A program made the position numbers and the translations under genes. Positions 28,209 to 39,839 of a stretch of 56,276 bases of DNA are shown piece by piece; within the stretch, counting starts at the first letter, position 1, and the number at the start of each line of letters is the position of its first letter. Source of the DNA: Nocardioides sp. (GTDB lineage Bacteria; Actinomycetota; Actinomycetes; Propionibacteriales; Nocardioidaceae); the NCBI RefSeq assembly GCF_030150155.1, contig NZ_JASLGR010000049.1, forward strand, positions 1 through 56,276, written 5' to 3'. The notes under the pieces were generated by a model. That model did no database searches. It was given only the letters and a program-made list of their open reading frames with translations, and had not been told where the DNA came from.

Positions 28209-29738
28209 ATGTCGTCGTCCCCTGTCTCCACCGGGCCCGCCCAGGTGCCCACCTCCTCCTCTCGGGCGGTCTCACCCACCCTCGTCCTGATCACCATGGC
28301 CACCGGCGTGCTGCTGCTGGCGATGGTGCAGACCCTGGTCATCCCGGTGCTGCCCCAGATCGGCGTCGACCTCGGCGTCTCCTCGACCACGGCCGGCTGG
28401 GTCACCACCGCGACGATGCTGACCGCCTCGGCGATCACCCCGCTCTTCGGCCGTATCGGCGACGTCTACGGCCACAAGCCGGTGATCGTGATCGCGCTCG
28501 TGCTCACCCTGATCGGCAGCGTCCTGGCCGCCGTCACGCACTCGATCGCGCCGCTGATCATCGCCCGCGTCCTCCAGGGCGCCAGCTTCGGCCTCTTCCC
28601 GCTCGCGATCAGCGTGCTGCGCCAGGAGATGCCGCGCGAGCGCCTCACCGGTGCGATGGCGGTCGCGGCCTCCTCGCTCGGCTTCGGCTCCGGACTGGCG
28701 CTGGTCGCCACCGGTCTGCTCACCAAGGGTGACGCCGACTACCGCCGGATCTTCTGGCTGCTGGTCGTGCTGACCGCCCTGGTCCTGATCCTCGCCGTGG
28801 TCAGCCTGCCCCGTCGCGCCGGCCTCGGCGGCCGGGTCGACTACGTCGGTGCCTTCGTCCTCGCCGTCGGTCTGGTCGCCCTGCTGCTGCCGATCTCCCA
28901 GGGCCACGAGTGGGGCTGGGGCTCGGGTCGTGTGATCGGCCTCTTCGTCGCCGCCGTCGTCGTCCTGGTCGGCTTCGTCGCACTCCAGGCGCGCACCGCC
29001 GAGCCGCTGGTCGCCACCTCGCTGCTCACCCGCCGTCCGGTGCTGGCCACCAACCTGGCGAGCCTCTTCGTCGGCTTCGCGATGTTCACCGTCTTCGTGG
29101 GCGCGACGTACCTGGTCGAGACCCCCAAGGAGCTGGCCGGCTTCGGGTTCAGCGCCAGCGTGCTGCGCACCAGCGTCGAGTTCATGCTGCCCGGCGCCAT
29201 CGTCTCGGTGCTGATGGGCCCGCTCGCGGGCCGGCTGGTCGGTCGGATCGGTCCGCGCTGGGTGCTCGTCAACGCCAGCGCCGTCGGCGCGGTCGGCATG
29301 CTCGGTCTGATCCTGCTGCACGACACCGCGGCGCAGGTGATCTGCACCCTGATCGTCGGCAATGCGGCCATCGCCGCGGCGTACGCCTCGATGCCGGCGC
29401 TCCTGGTGAGCAATGTCGAGGCGCATGAGACGGGCGTTGCGAACTCGGTCAACTCGATCATGCGGACCGTCGGCGGCTCGATCGGTTCGGCCGTCATCGT
29501 CACCATCCTGGCTAGCGACGTGGTGCACCACGCCACCCCGGCGGGCACCGTCACGCTGCCGGCCGAGAGTGCGTACGTCGTCGCCTTCGTGCTCGGCCTG
29601 GTCGCCTTCATCGCCGCCGGCCTGATGGCGGCCTTCGGGATCGGCTCGGGCGGGCGCGCCCTGACCGCCGAGGAGGTCCGCGAGGACGAGGCGCTCGGCG
29701 CCGCCGGTGAGTTCGCTTCGGTCTCCTCGGACCTGTGA
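28209..29738 (+). CDS. MFS drug exporter, DHA2 (EmrB/QacA-like) family
   Basis: 509 residues with about 14 hydrophobic segments. The first transmembrane pair and loop read MVQTLVIPVLPQIGVDLGVSSTTAGWVTTATMLTASAITPLFGRIGDVYGHKPV, including the MFS loop-2/3 signature GRIGDVYGHK. The motif-C-like GLALVATGLL block in helix 5 marks an antiporter. The C-terminus is a short acidic cytoplasmic tail. The divergent TetR gene and shared operator argue for inducible export of a toxic compound; the substrate is unknown. Confidence 0.92.
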   Translation: MSSSPVSTGPAQVPTSSSRAVSPTLVLITMATGVLLLAMVQTLVIPVLPQIGVDLGVSSTTAGWVTTATMLTASAITPLFGRIGDVYGHKPVIVIALVLTLIGSVLAAVTHSIAPLIIARVLQGASFGLFPLAISVLRQEMPRERLTGAMAVAASSLGFGSGLALVATGLLTKGDADYRRIFWLLVVLTALVLILAVVSLPRRAGLGGRVDYVGAFVLAVGLVALLLPISQGHEWGWGSGRVIGLFVAAVVVLVGFVALQARTAEPLVATSLLTRRPVLATNLASLFVGFAMFTVFVGATYLVETPKELAGFGFSASVLRTSVEFMLPGAIVSVLMGPLAGRLVGRIGPRWVLVNASAVGAVGMLGLILLHDTAAQVICTLIVGNAAIAAAYASMPALLVSNVEAHETGVANSVNSIMRTVGGSIGSAVIVTILASDVVHHATPAGTVTLPAESAYVVAFVLGLVAFIAAGLMAAFGIGSGGRALTAEEVREDEALGAAGEFASVSSDL

Positions 29739-29784
29739 CGTCTCGCCGGTGACACACCTCTGACCCCGTCACTCCCGGGATGGT

Positions 29785-29790
29785 TAGGGT
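29785..29790 (+). promoter_or_regulatory. -10 element for leaderless meaB
   Basis: TAGGGT lies 7 nt before the GTG at 29798 and inside the apparent 5' extension of the frame, which argues against the upstream ATG at 29780. Confidence 0.55.
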
Positions 29791-29797
29791 GACCTGT

Positions 29798-30790
29798 GTG
29801 GCTGACAACCAGGTGCCCGGACTGATCGCGGGAGTGACGGAGGGCAGGCGTGCCGCGGTCGCGCGCGCGATCACGCTGGTCGAGTCGACCAAGCCCGCCC
29901 ACCGCGCACTGGCCCGTGAGCTGCTCACCGATCTGGGTGGTCCCGCCACCCCGGCGGTCAGGGTCGGCATCTCCGGTGTCCCGGGTGTCGGCAAGTCCAC
30001 CTTCATCGAGGCGCTCGGCACCCGGCTGACCGACGCCGGGCACCGGGTCGGGGTGTTGGCGGTCGACCCGTCCTCGGTCCGCACCGGCGGCTCGGTGCTG
30101 GGGGACAAGACCCGGATGAGCCGGCTCTCGGTCGACCCGAACGCCTTCATCAGGCCCTCGCCGAGCGCGGGCACCCTGGGGGGCGTCGCCCGGGCCACCG
30201 CCCAGGCGATGTCGGTCCTGGAAGCCGCCGGGTACGACGTGATCCTGGTCGAGACCGTCGGCGTGGGGCAGTCCGAGGTGACCGTCGCCGGGATGGTCGA
30301 CACCTTCCTGTTCCTCACCATCGCCCGCACCGGCGACCAGCTCCAGGGGATCAAGAAGGGCATCCTGGAGATCGCCGACGTGATCGCGGTGAACAAGGCC
30401 GACCCCGGTGACGTCGCCCGCCAGACCGAGGCGAAGGCCGCGGCCCGCGAGCTCGCCGGCGCGCTGCGGATGGTGCGCGGTCACGACGAGTGGGCACCGC
30501 CGGTGGTCACGGCCAGCGGCCTGGCCGACGACGGCGTCGACGGGGTCTGGGAGCAGGTCCTGGCCCACCGTGCCCAGCTCGGCGACGCGGGGCTGCGCGA
30601 CAAGCGCGCCCACCAGCAGCTCGACTTCACCTGGGCCCTGGTCCGCGACGAGCTCGAGCAGCGTCTGCGGCACCATCGCCAGGTCCGTGCCATCCGCGAC
30701 GAGATCAGTGCGGAGCTGCTCGCCGGCGAGCTGACCGCCACGGTGGCGGCCGACCGGCTGCTCGAGGCGTTCGACGGCGACCAGGCCTGA
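29798..30790 (+). CDS. meaB: methylmalonyl-CoA mutase-associated GTPase MeaB
   Basis: 330 residues. Walker A GVPGVGKS (60-67), then LAVDPSSVRTGGSVLGDKTRM, PSAGTLGGVARAT, the switch/Walker B ETVGVGQSE and base-recognition NKAD. This is the MeaB/ArgK G3E GTPase that loads and protects adenosylcobalamin on methylmalonyl-CoA mutase. The GTG at 29798 is preferred over the ATG at 29780 because of the -10 hexamer between them. It has been separated from mutAB by about 7 kb of aldehyde dehydrogenase and efflux genes, but no other partner for it is visible. Confidence 0.95.
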   Translation: MADNQVPGLIAGVTEGRRAAVARAITLVESTKPAHRALARELLTDLGGPATPAVRVGISGVPGVGKSTFIEALGTRLTDAGHRVGVLAVDPSSVRTGGSVLGDKTRMSRLSVDPNAFIRPSPSAGTLGGVARATAQAMSVLEAAGYDVILVETVGVGQSEVTVAGMVDTFLFLTIARTGDQLQGIKKGILEIADVIAVNKADPGDVARQTEAKAAARELAGALRMVRGHDEWAPPVVTASGLADDGVDGVWEQVLAHRAQLGDAGLRDKRAHQQLDFTWALVRDELEQRLRHHRQVRAIRDEISAELLAGELTATVAADRLLEAFDGDQA

Positions 30791-30901
30791 AACCTGTGTT
30801 TCGGAATCGGTCCTGTGGGGCCGACTTCGTAACAACTTGGTGTCGTGCGCTACCCCCGGGTATGCGAGGCTCTCAGTTGCTTCTAAAGTTGCCCGATGCG
30901 G

Positions 30902-30920
30902 GCCCCCGTCCCGAGGGGGC
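30902..30920 (+). other. 5'-leader hairpin before the BMP lipoprotein gene
   Basis: GCCCCC-N7-GGGGGC forms a 6-bp GC stem 11 nt before the AAGGAGG ribosome site. A likely -10 (TAAAGT, about 30884) precedes it. It may simply shape or protect the leader. Confidence 0.35.
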
Positions 30921-30942
30921 GCAGTACAACCAAGGAGGCGTC

Positions 30943-32019
30943 TTGCGCCGCACTACCAAGTTTGCAGCCGTCCTGTCGGTCGGCGCCCTGTCGCTGGCCG
31001 CGCTGACGGCCTGTGGCAGCAGCAGCGATGGCTCGACTGCGAAGGACAACACGTCCTCGACGACGAAGAAGTCCGACATCAAGGTCGGTCTGGCCTACGA
31101 CATCGGTGGCCGTGGCGACCAGTCGTTCAACGACATGGCCGCTGCCGGTCTCGACAAGGCCAAGAAGGAGTTCGGCCTGACGACCTCGGAGTCCGAGGCC
31201 TCGGCTGACGAGTCCGACTCGGCCAAGGAGGACCGCCTGGTCCAGATGGCGGAGCAGGGCTACAACCCGATCATCGCCGTCGGCTTCGCCTACGACGCTG
31301 CGGTCGCCAAGATCGCTCCGCAGTACCCCGACACCAGCTTCGCGATCATCGACGACGTCCCGGCCGGTGCCGACGGCAAGCCGATCGCCAACGTGGTGCC
31401 GCTGGTCTTCGCCGAGGAGCAGGGCTCCTTCCTGGTCGGTGCCGCCGCTGCGCTGAAGTCCAAGTCCGGCACGATCGGCTTCGTCGGTGGCGTCAACACG
31501 CCGCTGATCCAGAAGTTCGAGGCCGGTTACGACGCGGGCGCCAAGGCGGTCAACCCGAAGATCGTGATCAAGTCCACCTACCTCTCGCAGCCGCCGGACT
31601 TCAGCGGCTTCGGTGACCCGGCCAAGGGCAAGACGGCTGCGGCCGGCGAGTTCGACGCCGGTGCGGACGTCGTGTTCCACGCTGCTGGTGGTTCGGGCAC
31701 CGGCGTGTTCGAGGCCGCCAAGGCTGCCAAGGGTCTCGCCATCGGCGTCGACTCCGACCAGTACCTGACCGCTGCTGCGGACCTCAAGCCGTTCATCCTG
31801 ACCTCGATGCTCAAGCACGTCGACGTCGCGGTGTACGACTTCCTCAAGGCCGCCGTCGACGGCAAGCCGCTGACGGGCACGCAGACCTTCGACCTGAAGG
31901 ACGGCGGCGTCGCCTACTCCACCAGCGGTGGCAAGGTCGACGACATCAAGGCCCAGCTGGACGAGTACGCCAAGAAGATCATCGACGGCACCATCACGGT
32001 GCCCTCGACGCTGAAGTAA
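30943..32019 (+). CDS. BMP-family nucleoside-binding ABC lipoprotein
   Basis: 358 residues from a TTG start at 30943, which has a perfect AAGGAGG 4 nt upstream. There is no ATG or GTG that would keep the signal peptide. A type II signal ends in AALTAC (lipidated Cys24). The mature protein has the BMP/PnrA signature: KVGLAYDIGGRGDQSFNDMAAAGLDKAKKEFG, GFAYDAAVAKIAPQYPDTSFAIIDD and GFVGGVNTPLIQKFEAGYDAGAKAV. PnrA/NupN-type proteins bind nucleosides. It leads an operon of ATPase, two permeases and nucleoside catabolic enzymes, which fixes its role as a nucleoside receptor. A hairpin after the stop may lower expression of the membrane genes relative to it. Confidence 0.94.
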   Translation: MRRTTKFAAVLSVGALSLAALTACGSSSDGSTAKDNTSSTTKKSDIKVGLAYDIGGRGDQSFNDMAAAGLDKAKKEFGLTTSESEASADESDSAKEDRLVQMAEQGYNPIIAVGFAYDAAVAKIAPQYPDTSFAIIDDVPAGADGKPIANVVPLVFAEEQGSFLVGAAAALKSKSGTIGFVGGVNTPLIQKFEAGYDAGAKAVNPKIVIKSTYLSQPPDFSGFGDPAKGKTAAAGEFDAGADVVFHAAGGSGTGVFEAAKAAKGLAIGVDSDQYLTAAADLKPFILTSMLKHVDVAVYDFLKAAVDGKPLTGTQTFDLKDGGVAYSTSGGKVDDIKAQLDEYAKKIIDGTITVPSTLK

Positions 32020-32029
32020 CACCCGCGCG

Positions 32030-32066
32030 CAGGCCCGGGGGGAGCGCTACGTTCCTCCCGGGCCTG
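32030..32066 (+). terminator. hairpin between the BMP gene and its ABC transporter genes
   Basis: CAGGCCCGGG (32030-32039) pairs with CCCGGGCCTG (32057-32066), extended by a few more bases inside. The position, 11 nt after the binding-protein stop, is typical of a partial terminator or 3'-stabilising stem that keeps binding protein in excess over the transporter. Confidence 0.65.
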
Positions 32067-32092
32067 AGTGTTTCATCGAGGAGGGGTCGGTC

Positions 32093-33616
<1,524 letters not shown>

Positions 33617-33620
33617 ACGC

Positions 33621-34706
33621 ATGAAATTCGATCTTCGTAGGGTGGGCCTGACCCTGGCCGCCCCGGTTCTCGCGATCGTCTTCGCGATGATCGTGACGAG
33701 CCTGATCCTGCTGGTCGCGGGTGACCCGGTCGGCAAGGTCTGGTCCACGATCTTCAGCAGTCCTCGTCCGCGCAACGAGGTCAACATGATCAACTCCGCG
33801 ACGATGCTGTACCTCTCGGCACTCGCCGCAGCGGTCGGGTTCCGGATGAACCTGTTCAACATCGGCGTCGACGGCCAGTACCGGATCGCCGCCTTCGTGG
33901 CCGCCTGGGTGGCCGGCGAGGCCTGGTTCCCGGGCAAGCTCAACGTGCTCTTCACCCTCGTCGTCGCCGTCGCGGTCGGTGCCCTGTGGGCCGGCATCGC
34001 CGGTCTGCTGCGCGTGACCCGCGGCGTCAGCGAGGTGATCGCGACGATCATGCTCAACTCGATCGCCACCGCGCTGGTCGCGTGGGGGCTGCGCAAGGTC
34101 GCCGTCACCGAGGGCAACAACATCCACACCAAGACGATCCCCGGATCGAGCCAGCTCGAGGGGTTCAACCTGATCTCGGGTGCGCCGAACACGGTCTACA
34201 CGCTCGTGATCCTCGCGATCGTCGCGGGTGTCTTCTACTGGCTGCTGTTGTCCCGGACCGTCTTCGGCTTCAGCCTGCGGGCCACCGGCCAGTCCGAGTC
34301 CGCGGCCGTGGCCAGCGGTGTCAACGTGAAGAAGATGATCGTCGTCTCGATGCTGATCAGCGGCGGCATCGCCGGCCTGATCGGGATGCCGATGCTCTTC
34401 GGTGACCAGCACAACTACGGCCTGACCTTCCAGTCGGGCCTCGGCTTCGCCGGCATCGCGGTGGCGCTGCTCGGACGGAACAACCCGATCGGGATCGCCT
34501 TCGCGGCGTTCCTCTTCGCCTTCCTCAACGAGCAGTCCAACAAGCTCCAGCTGATGGCGGGCGTCTCCAACGACCTCGTCAGCATCATCCAGGGCGTCAT
34601 CGTGCTCTCCGTCGTGATCGCCTACGAGGTGGTCCGTCGGGTGAACAACGCCGCAGAGCAGCGCGCCGTCGCACGCTCGCTCGAGCTCAAGGGAGCGGCA
34701 GCATGA
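33621..34706 (+). CDS. nucleoside ABC transporter permease 1 (BPD_transp_2)
   Basis: 361 residues with about nine or ten hydrophobic segments. Family blocks are GFRMNLFNIGVDGQYRIAAFVAAW, GVSEVIATIMLNSIAT and TGQSESAAVASGVNVKKMI. This is the branched-chain/ribose/nucleoside permease class, matching NupP/YufP. GGGAAAG lies before the ATG, 4 nt after the ATPase stop, and the next permease overlaps by 4 nt. It forms a heterodimeric channel with that neighbour. Confidence 0.93.
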   Translation: MKFDLRRVGLTLAAPVLAIVFAMIVTSLILLVAGDPVGKVWSTIFSSPRPRNEVNMINSATMLYLSALAAAVGFRMNLFNIGVDGQYRIAAFVAAWVAGEAWFPGKLNVLFTLVVAVAVGALWAGIAGLLRVTRGVSEVIATIMLNSIATALVAWGLRKVAVTEGNNIHTKTIPGSSQLEGFNLISGAPNTVYTLVILAIVAGVFYWLLLSRTVFGFSLRATGQSESAAVASGVNVKKMIVVSMLISGGIAGLIGMPMLFGDQHNYGLTFQSGLGFAGIAVALLGRNNPIGIAFAAFLFAFLNEQSNKLQLMAGVSNDLVSIIQGVIVLSVVIAYEVVRRVNNAAEQRAVARSLELKGAAA

Positions 34707-35941
34707 ACGTCAAGCAGATGAAGACCAGCAAGCTCGCCCACTCCTGGGTGCTGCTCGTCGTCCTGGCCGTCGCGGCCGTCTTCCTGGTCTCCCTGGTCCG
34801 GGTCATCGCCGGTGCCGACGACCTCGACTCCTCGGGCACCTTCCGCGCCGCGATCCGTGCCGCGATGCCGATCGCTCTGGTCGGTCTCGGTGGTCTGTGG
34901 TCCGAGCGCGCGGGCGTGGTCAACATCGGCCTCGAGGGCATGATGATCATGGGCACCTTCGCCGCCGGCTGGGCGGGCTACCAGTGGGGGATGTGGGCCG
35001 GCGTCGTCGCCGCCCTCGCCTTCGGTGCCATCTCCGGCCTGCTGCACGCGGTCGCCACCGTGACCTTCGGCGTCGACCACATCGTCTCCGGGGTGGCGAT
35101 CAACGTGATCGCGCTCGGGGCCTCGCAGTACCTCGCCGGTCGTGCCTTCACCGGCAAGCAGGGTGGCGGTCCGACGCAGTCGCCGCGGGTCTCCTCGATC
35201 GACACGATCACGATCCCCGGCATCTCCGATGCGGCGCTCAAGATCGAGAAGCACCACTGGTTCATCATCTCCGACCTGGCCGGCCTGGTCGGCGGCGTGA
35301 CGACCCAGCTCTCGCTGCTCACCGTGCTCGGCGTGGTGCTCTTCGTCGCCACCGCCTGGGTGCTGTGGCGCACCACCTTCGGCCTGCGGATCCGCTCCGT
35401 CGGTGAGGCGCCCGCCGCGGCGGAGTCCCTCGGTGTCAACGTCTACCTCTACAAGTACGCCGGCGTGATCATCTCCGGTGCGCTCGCGGGTCTGGCCGGG
35501 GCCTTCCTGGTCGACGACGCGACCGTCTACCGCGAGGGCCAGACGGGTGGGCGAGGCTACATCGGTCTGGCCGCCATGATCTTCGGCAACTGGCGACCGG
35601 GCGGTCTGGCACTGGGCTCGGGCCTGTTCGGCTTCACCGACGCGCTCCGGCTGCGCTCGGGTGGCCAGTCGGTGCACGCGCTCCTGCTGCTCGTCGCGAT
35701 CGTGCTGATCGTGGCCGCCTTCTGGATCTTCTGGAAGAAGCGCTCCACGGGCCAGTCGGTCGGCATGATCGTCTTCGGTCTCCTGATGCTCGGCGTCTAC
35801 CTGCTGATCAACGAGGTTCCCGGCGACTTCACCGGCATGACGCCTTACGTGACTACCCTGGTGGTGCTGTGCTTCGCCGGTGGACGTCTGCGAATGCCGG
35901 CGGCCGACGGTGTCGTCTATCGCAAGGGAAGCGCTGGCTGA
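34703..35941 (+). CDS. nucleoside ABC transporter permease 2 (BPD_transp_2)
   Basis: 412 residues, about ten hydrophobic segments. GGLWSERAGVVNIGLEGMMIMGTFAAGWAGYQWG, FGVDHIVSGVAINVIALG and GRGYIGLAAMIFGNWRPGGLALGSGLFG are the NupQ/YufQ-type signatures. The C-terminal third has three extra hydrophobic segments (after VHALLLLVAIVLIVAAFWIFWKK), longer than many homologues. It overlaps permease 1 by ATGA and cytidine deaminase by TGATG, so import and catabolism are translationally coupled. Confidence 0.93.
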   Translation: MNVKQMKTSKLAHSWVLLVVLAVAAVFLVSLVRVIAGADDLDSSGTFRAAIRAAMPIALVGLGGLWSERAGVVNIGLEGMMIMGTFAAGWAGYQWGMWAGVVAALAFGAISGLLHAVATVTFGVDHIVSGVAINVIALGASQYLAGRAFTGKQGGGPTQSPRVSSIDTITIPGISDAALKIEKHHWFIISDLAGLVGGVTTQLSLLTVLGVVLFVATAWVLWRTTFGLRIRSVGEAPAAAESLGVNVYLYKYAGVIISGALAGLAGAFLVDDATVYREGQTGGRGYIGLAAMIFGNWRPGGLALGSGLFGFTDALRLRSGGQSVHALLLLVAIVLIVAAFWIFWKKRSTGQSVGMIVFGLLMLGVYLLINEVPGDFTGMTPYVTTLVVLCFAGGRLRMPAADGVVYRKGSAG

Positions 35942-36336
35942 TGAGTCTGACCCAGAGCGAGTGGGAGGCGCTGCGCGTCACGGCCACCGAGGCCGCGACC
36001 CACGCGTACGCGCCCTACTCGAACTACCGGGTGGGGGTGGCCGGCATCGCCGATGACGGCCGCCTCCTGACCGGCTGCAATGTCGAGAACGCCGGTTACG
36101 GCGTCGCCCTGTGCGCCGAGTGCGGGCTGGTCAGCCAGCTGCACATCACCGGCGGAGGGCTGCTCACCCACGTGGTCTGCGTCAACGGCGCAGGCGAGGT
36201 GATCATGCCCTGTGGTCGGTGCCGCCAGCTCCTGTGGGAGAACGGCGGCGCCGCCCTCGAGCTCTGGACGGTGTCCGGAGTGAAGACGATGAAGGAAGTA
36301 CTCCCCGATGCATTCGGCCCCCACAACCTCGCTTGA
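35941..36336 (+). CDS. cdd: cytidine deaminase
   Basis: 131 residues, the size of the small tetrameric form. NVENAGYGVALCAECGLV supplies the first zinc Cys and catalytic Glu (CAE), and MPCGRCRQLL the other two zinc Cys residues. It converts (deoxy)cytidine to (deoxy)uridine in the cytoplasm. It starts one base inside the stop of permease 2 and its last 29 nt overlap the start of the P450 gene. Confidence 0.95.
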   Translation: MSLTQSEWEALRVTATEAATHAYAPYSNYRVGVAGIADDGRLLTGCNVENAGYGVALCAECGLVSQLHITGGGLLTHVVCVNGAGEVIMPCGRCRQLLWENGGAALELWTVSGVKTMKEVLPDAFGPHNLA

Positions 36337-37452
36337 TCTGACCAACGCTGAGTTCGTCGCCAACCCGTACCCGTTCTTCACCGCCGAGCGTGCCCGGCAC
36401 GAGGCGGCCTGGAACGACGCCGGTGTGCTGCTGACCTTCTCCCACGAGGCCACCTCCGCGGTGCTGCGGGACCGTCGGCTGCAGCGGCTGTGGCAGGACA
36501 AGCAGCCCGCCTCCTACCTGGAGCCGTTCAACGTCCTGCACCGCAACCAGATGATGGAGAACGAGGGCAAGGTCCACACCCGCCTGCGTCGCCCCGTCGC
36601 CGCCGCGTTCAACCGCGGCCACGTCGAGCGCCTCAAGCCGCGTGTCCAGGAGCTGGCCGCTCAGCTGCTCGACGAGGTCGACCCCGACGGGTTCGACGTG
36701 ATCGGACAGTACGCCGAGCCGCTGCCGGTGCTCGTGATCGCCGAGCTGCTCGGGGTGCCGACGTCGTACGCCGACGATCTGCGCGACTGGTCGCAGGCGA
36801 TCGTCAAGATGTACGAGCCGTCGGTGTCCACCGAGCGGGTCGATGCTGCCGTCGCAGCGGGTCAGGCCTTCGCCGACCTGGTCCGCGACTTCGTCGGTCA
36901 CCGTCGGGCCAAGCCGGCCGACGACCTGATCTCCGACCTGGTCGCCACCGACCTGTCCGAGGACGAGGTCGTCGCCTCGGTCGTGCTGCTGCTCAACGCC
37001 GGCCACGAGGCCTCGGTCAACGTATTCAGCAACGGCCTGGTCTCCCTGCTCGAGGCAGGGGAGAAGCCGGCTGCCGACGTCGCGCTCACCATCGAGGAGA
37101 TGCTGCGCTACGACTCCGCGCTTCAGCTCTTCGAGCGCACCGCCGTGGAGCCGGTCGAGATCGCCGGCACCACCGTCGAGCCCGGGCAGAAGGTCTGGGC
37201 CCTGCTGGGTGCGGCCAACCGCGACCCGCAGGCGTTCGAGGACGTGGACCGGTTCATCCCCGACCGCGACCCGAACCCGCACCTGGCGTTCAGCGCCGGG
37301 ATCCACTTCTGCCTCGGCGCGCCGCTGGCCCGGATGGAGCTGACCGAGTCCGTCGGTCTGCTCTTCGACCGGTTCCCGTCGCTGCACCTGGTCAAGTCCG
37401 AACCGCGCGACACGTTCGTGCTGAAGGGATACGAGACTGTGGAGGTGGCCCG

Positions 37453-37456
<4 letters not shown>
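36308..37456 (+). CDS. cytochrome P450 embedded in the nucleoside salvage operon
   Basis: 382 residues, a soluble class I-type bacterial P450. The haem loop FSAGIHFCLGAPLAR has the thiolate Cys at about 335; the K-helix ExxR is in IEEMLRY. In the I-helix, LLLNAGHEASVN, the usual oxygen-activating Thr is Ala (about 235), with Ser next to it. AAGGAAG lies upstream of the ATG, which sits 29 nt inside cdd, and the stop overlaps deoA as ATGA, so this gene is an integral part of the operon. The substrate is unknown; a nucleoside or deoxynucleoside is suggested only by context. No ferredoxin or reductase gene is nearby. Confidence 0.93.
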
Positions 37457-38744
<1,288 letters not shown>

Positions 38745-38745
<1 letters not shown>

Positions 38746-39836
38746 TGACCACCGAGCCCACCGCTCCCGCCCTGACCCTGGAGCAGATCGTGGCCCTGCC
38801 GAAGGTCGTCCTGCACGAGCACCTCGACGGTGGCCTGCGCCCCGCCACGGTGATCGAGCTGGCCGCCGAGATCGGCCACGAGCTGCCCTCGACCGACGTC
38901 GACGAGCTGGCCACCTGGTTCGCCGAGTCGGCCGACTCCGGCTCCCTGGAGCGCTACCTGGAGACGTTCGTCCACACTGTCGCCGTGATGCAGCGCCCCG
39001 AGCACCTCGCTCGGGTCGCCCGCGAGGCGGTCGAGGACCTGGCCGCCGACGGCGTGGTCTACGCCGAGCTGCGCTACGCCCCCGAGCTCAACACCGCCGG
39101 TGGCCTCTCCATCGAACAGGTCGTCGCGGCCGTCCAGTCCGGGATCGAGGAGGCCACCTCCCGGCTGCCGATCGTGGTGCGCCAGCTGCTGTGCTCGATG
39201 CGCCAGACCGACCGTGCGAACGAGGCCGCCGAGGCGGTCGTCGACTTCATGGACTACGGCGTCGTCGGGTTCGACTTCGCCGGGCCGGAGAAGGGCTTCC
39301 CGGCCTCGGCACACGCGGACGCGATCGACGTCGTGCGTCGTGCCTGTGGCCGACTCACCATCCACGCCGGCGAGGCCGACGGCCTCGACTCCATCCGTGA
39401 CGCACTCCTGATGGGCGCCGAGCGGCTGGGCCACGGTGTCCGGATCGTCGACGACATCACCCCCGTCGAGGACGGTGAGCCGGGCGAGTACGAGCTCGGT
39501 CCGCTGGCGTCGTACGTCCGTGATCGGCAGATCCCGCTCGAGGTCGCGCCCACGTCGAACCTGCAGACCGGGGTCGCGGCGACCATCGCCGAGCACCCGT
39601 TCGGTCTGCTGGCCGCCGAGGGCTTCAACGTGACGATCAACAGCGACAACCGCCTGATGAGCCACACCTCGGCCTCCGAGGAGACGTTCAAGCTGGTCGA
39701 GGCGTTCGGATACGACCTCGACGACCTCGAGATCTTCACGCTCAACGCGATCTACGCGGCGTTCCTGCCGCTGCCGGACCGGATGGCGCTGATCGAGGAG
39801 GTCATCGTCCCGGGCTACGCCGCAGCCCGGGACTGA
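38745..39836 (+). CDS. add: adenosine deaminase
   Basis: 363 residues. Zinc and catalytic motifs are HEHLDG (His24, His26), AELRYAPE, HAGEADG with the catalytic Glu, LGHGVRI, and SDNRLMSHT, the actinobacterial version of the final Asp motif. It converts (deoxy)adenosine to (deoxy)inosine, the substrate of PunA encoded downstream. The TGATG junction with deoA shows coupling. Three bases separate its stop from that of convergent udk, and a hairpin lies just inside the end of the gene. Confidence 0.95.
39808..39832. terminator. hairpin at the 3' end of add, between convergent operons
   Basis: TCCCGGGCT and AGCCCGGGA form a 9-bp perfect stem around 7 nt. It ends one base before the add stop codon, so it lies in coding sequence (GYAAARD). 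With only 3 nt between the convergent genes, it is the best candidate for ending the long nucleoside operon. Confidence 0.5.
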
Positions 39837-39839
39837 CGC

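Noticed and set aside
29785..29797. ATG at 29780 as start of meaB
   Set aside because: A TAGGGT hexamer inside this extension is 7 nt before the GTG at 29798, and MeaB homologues do not need the extra six residues.
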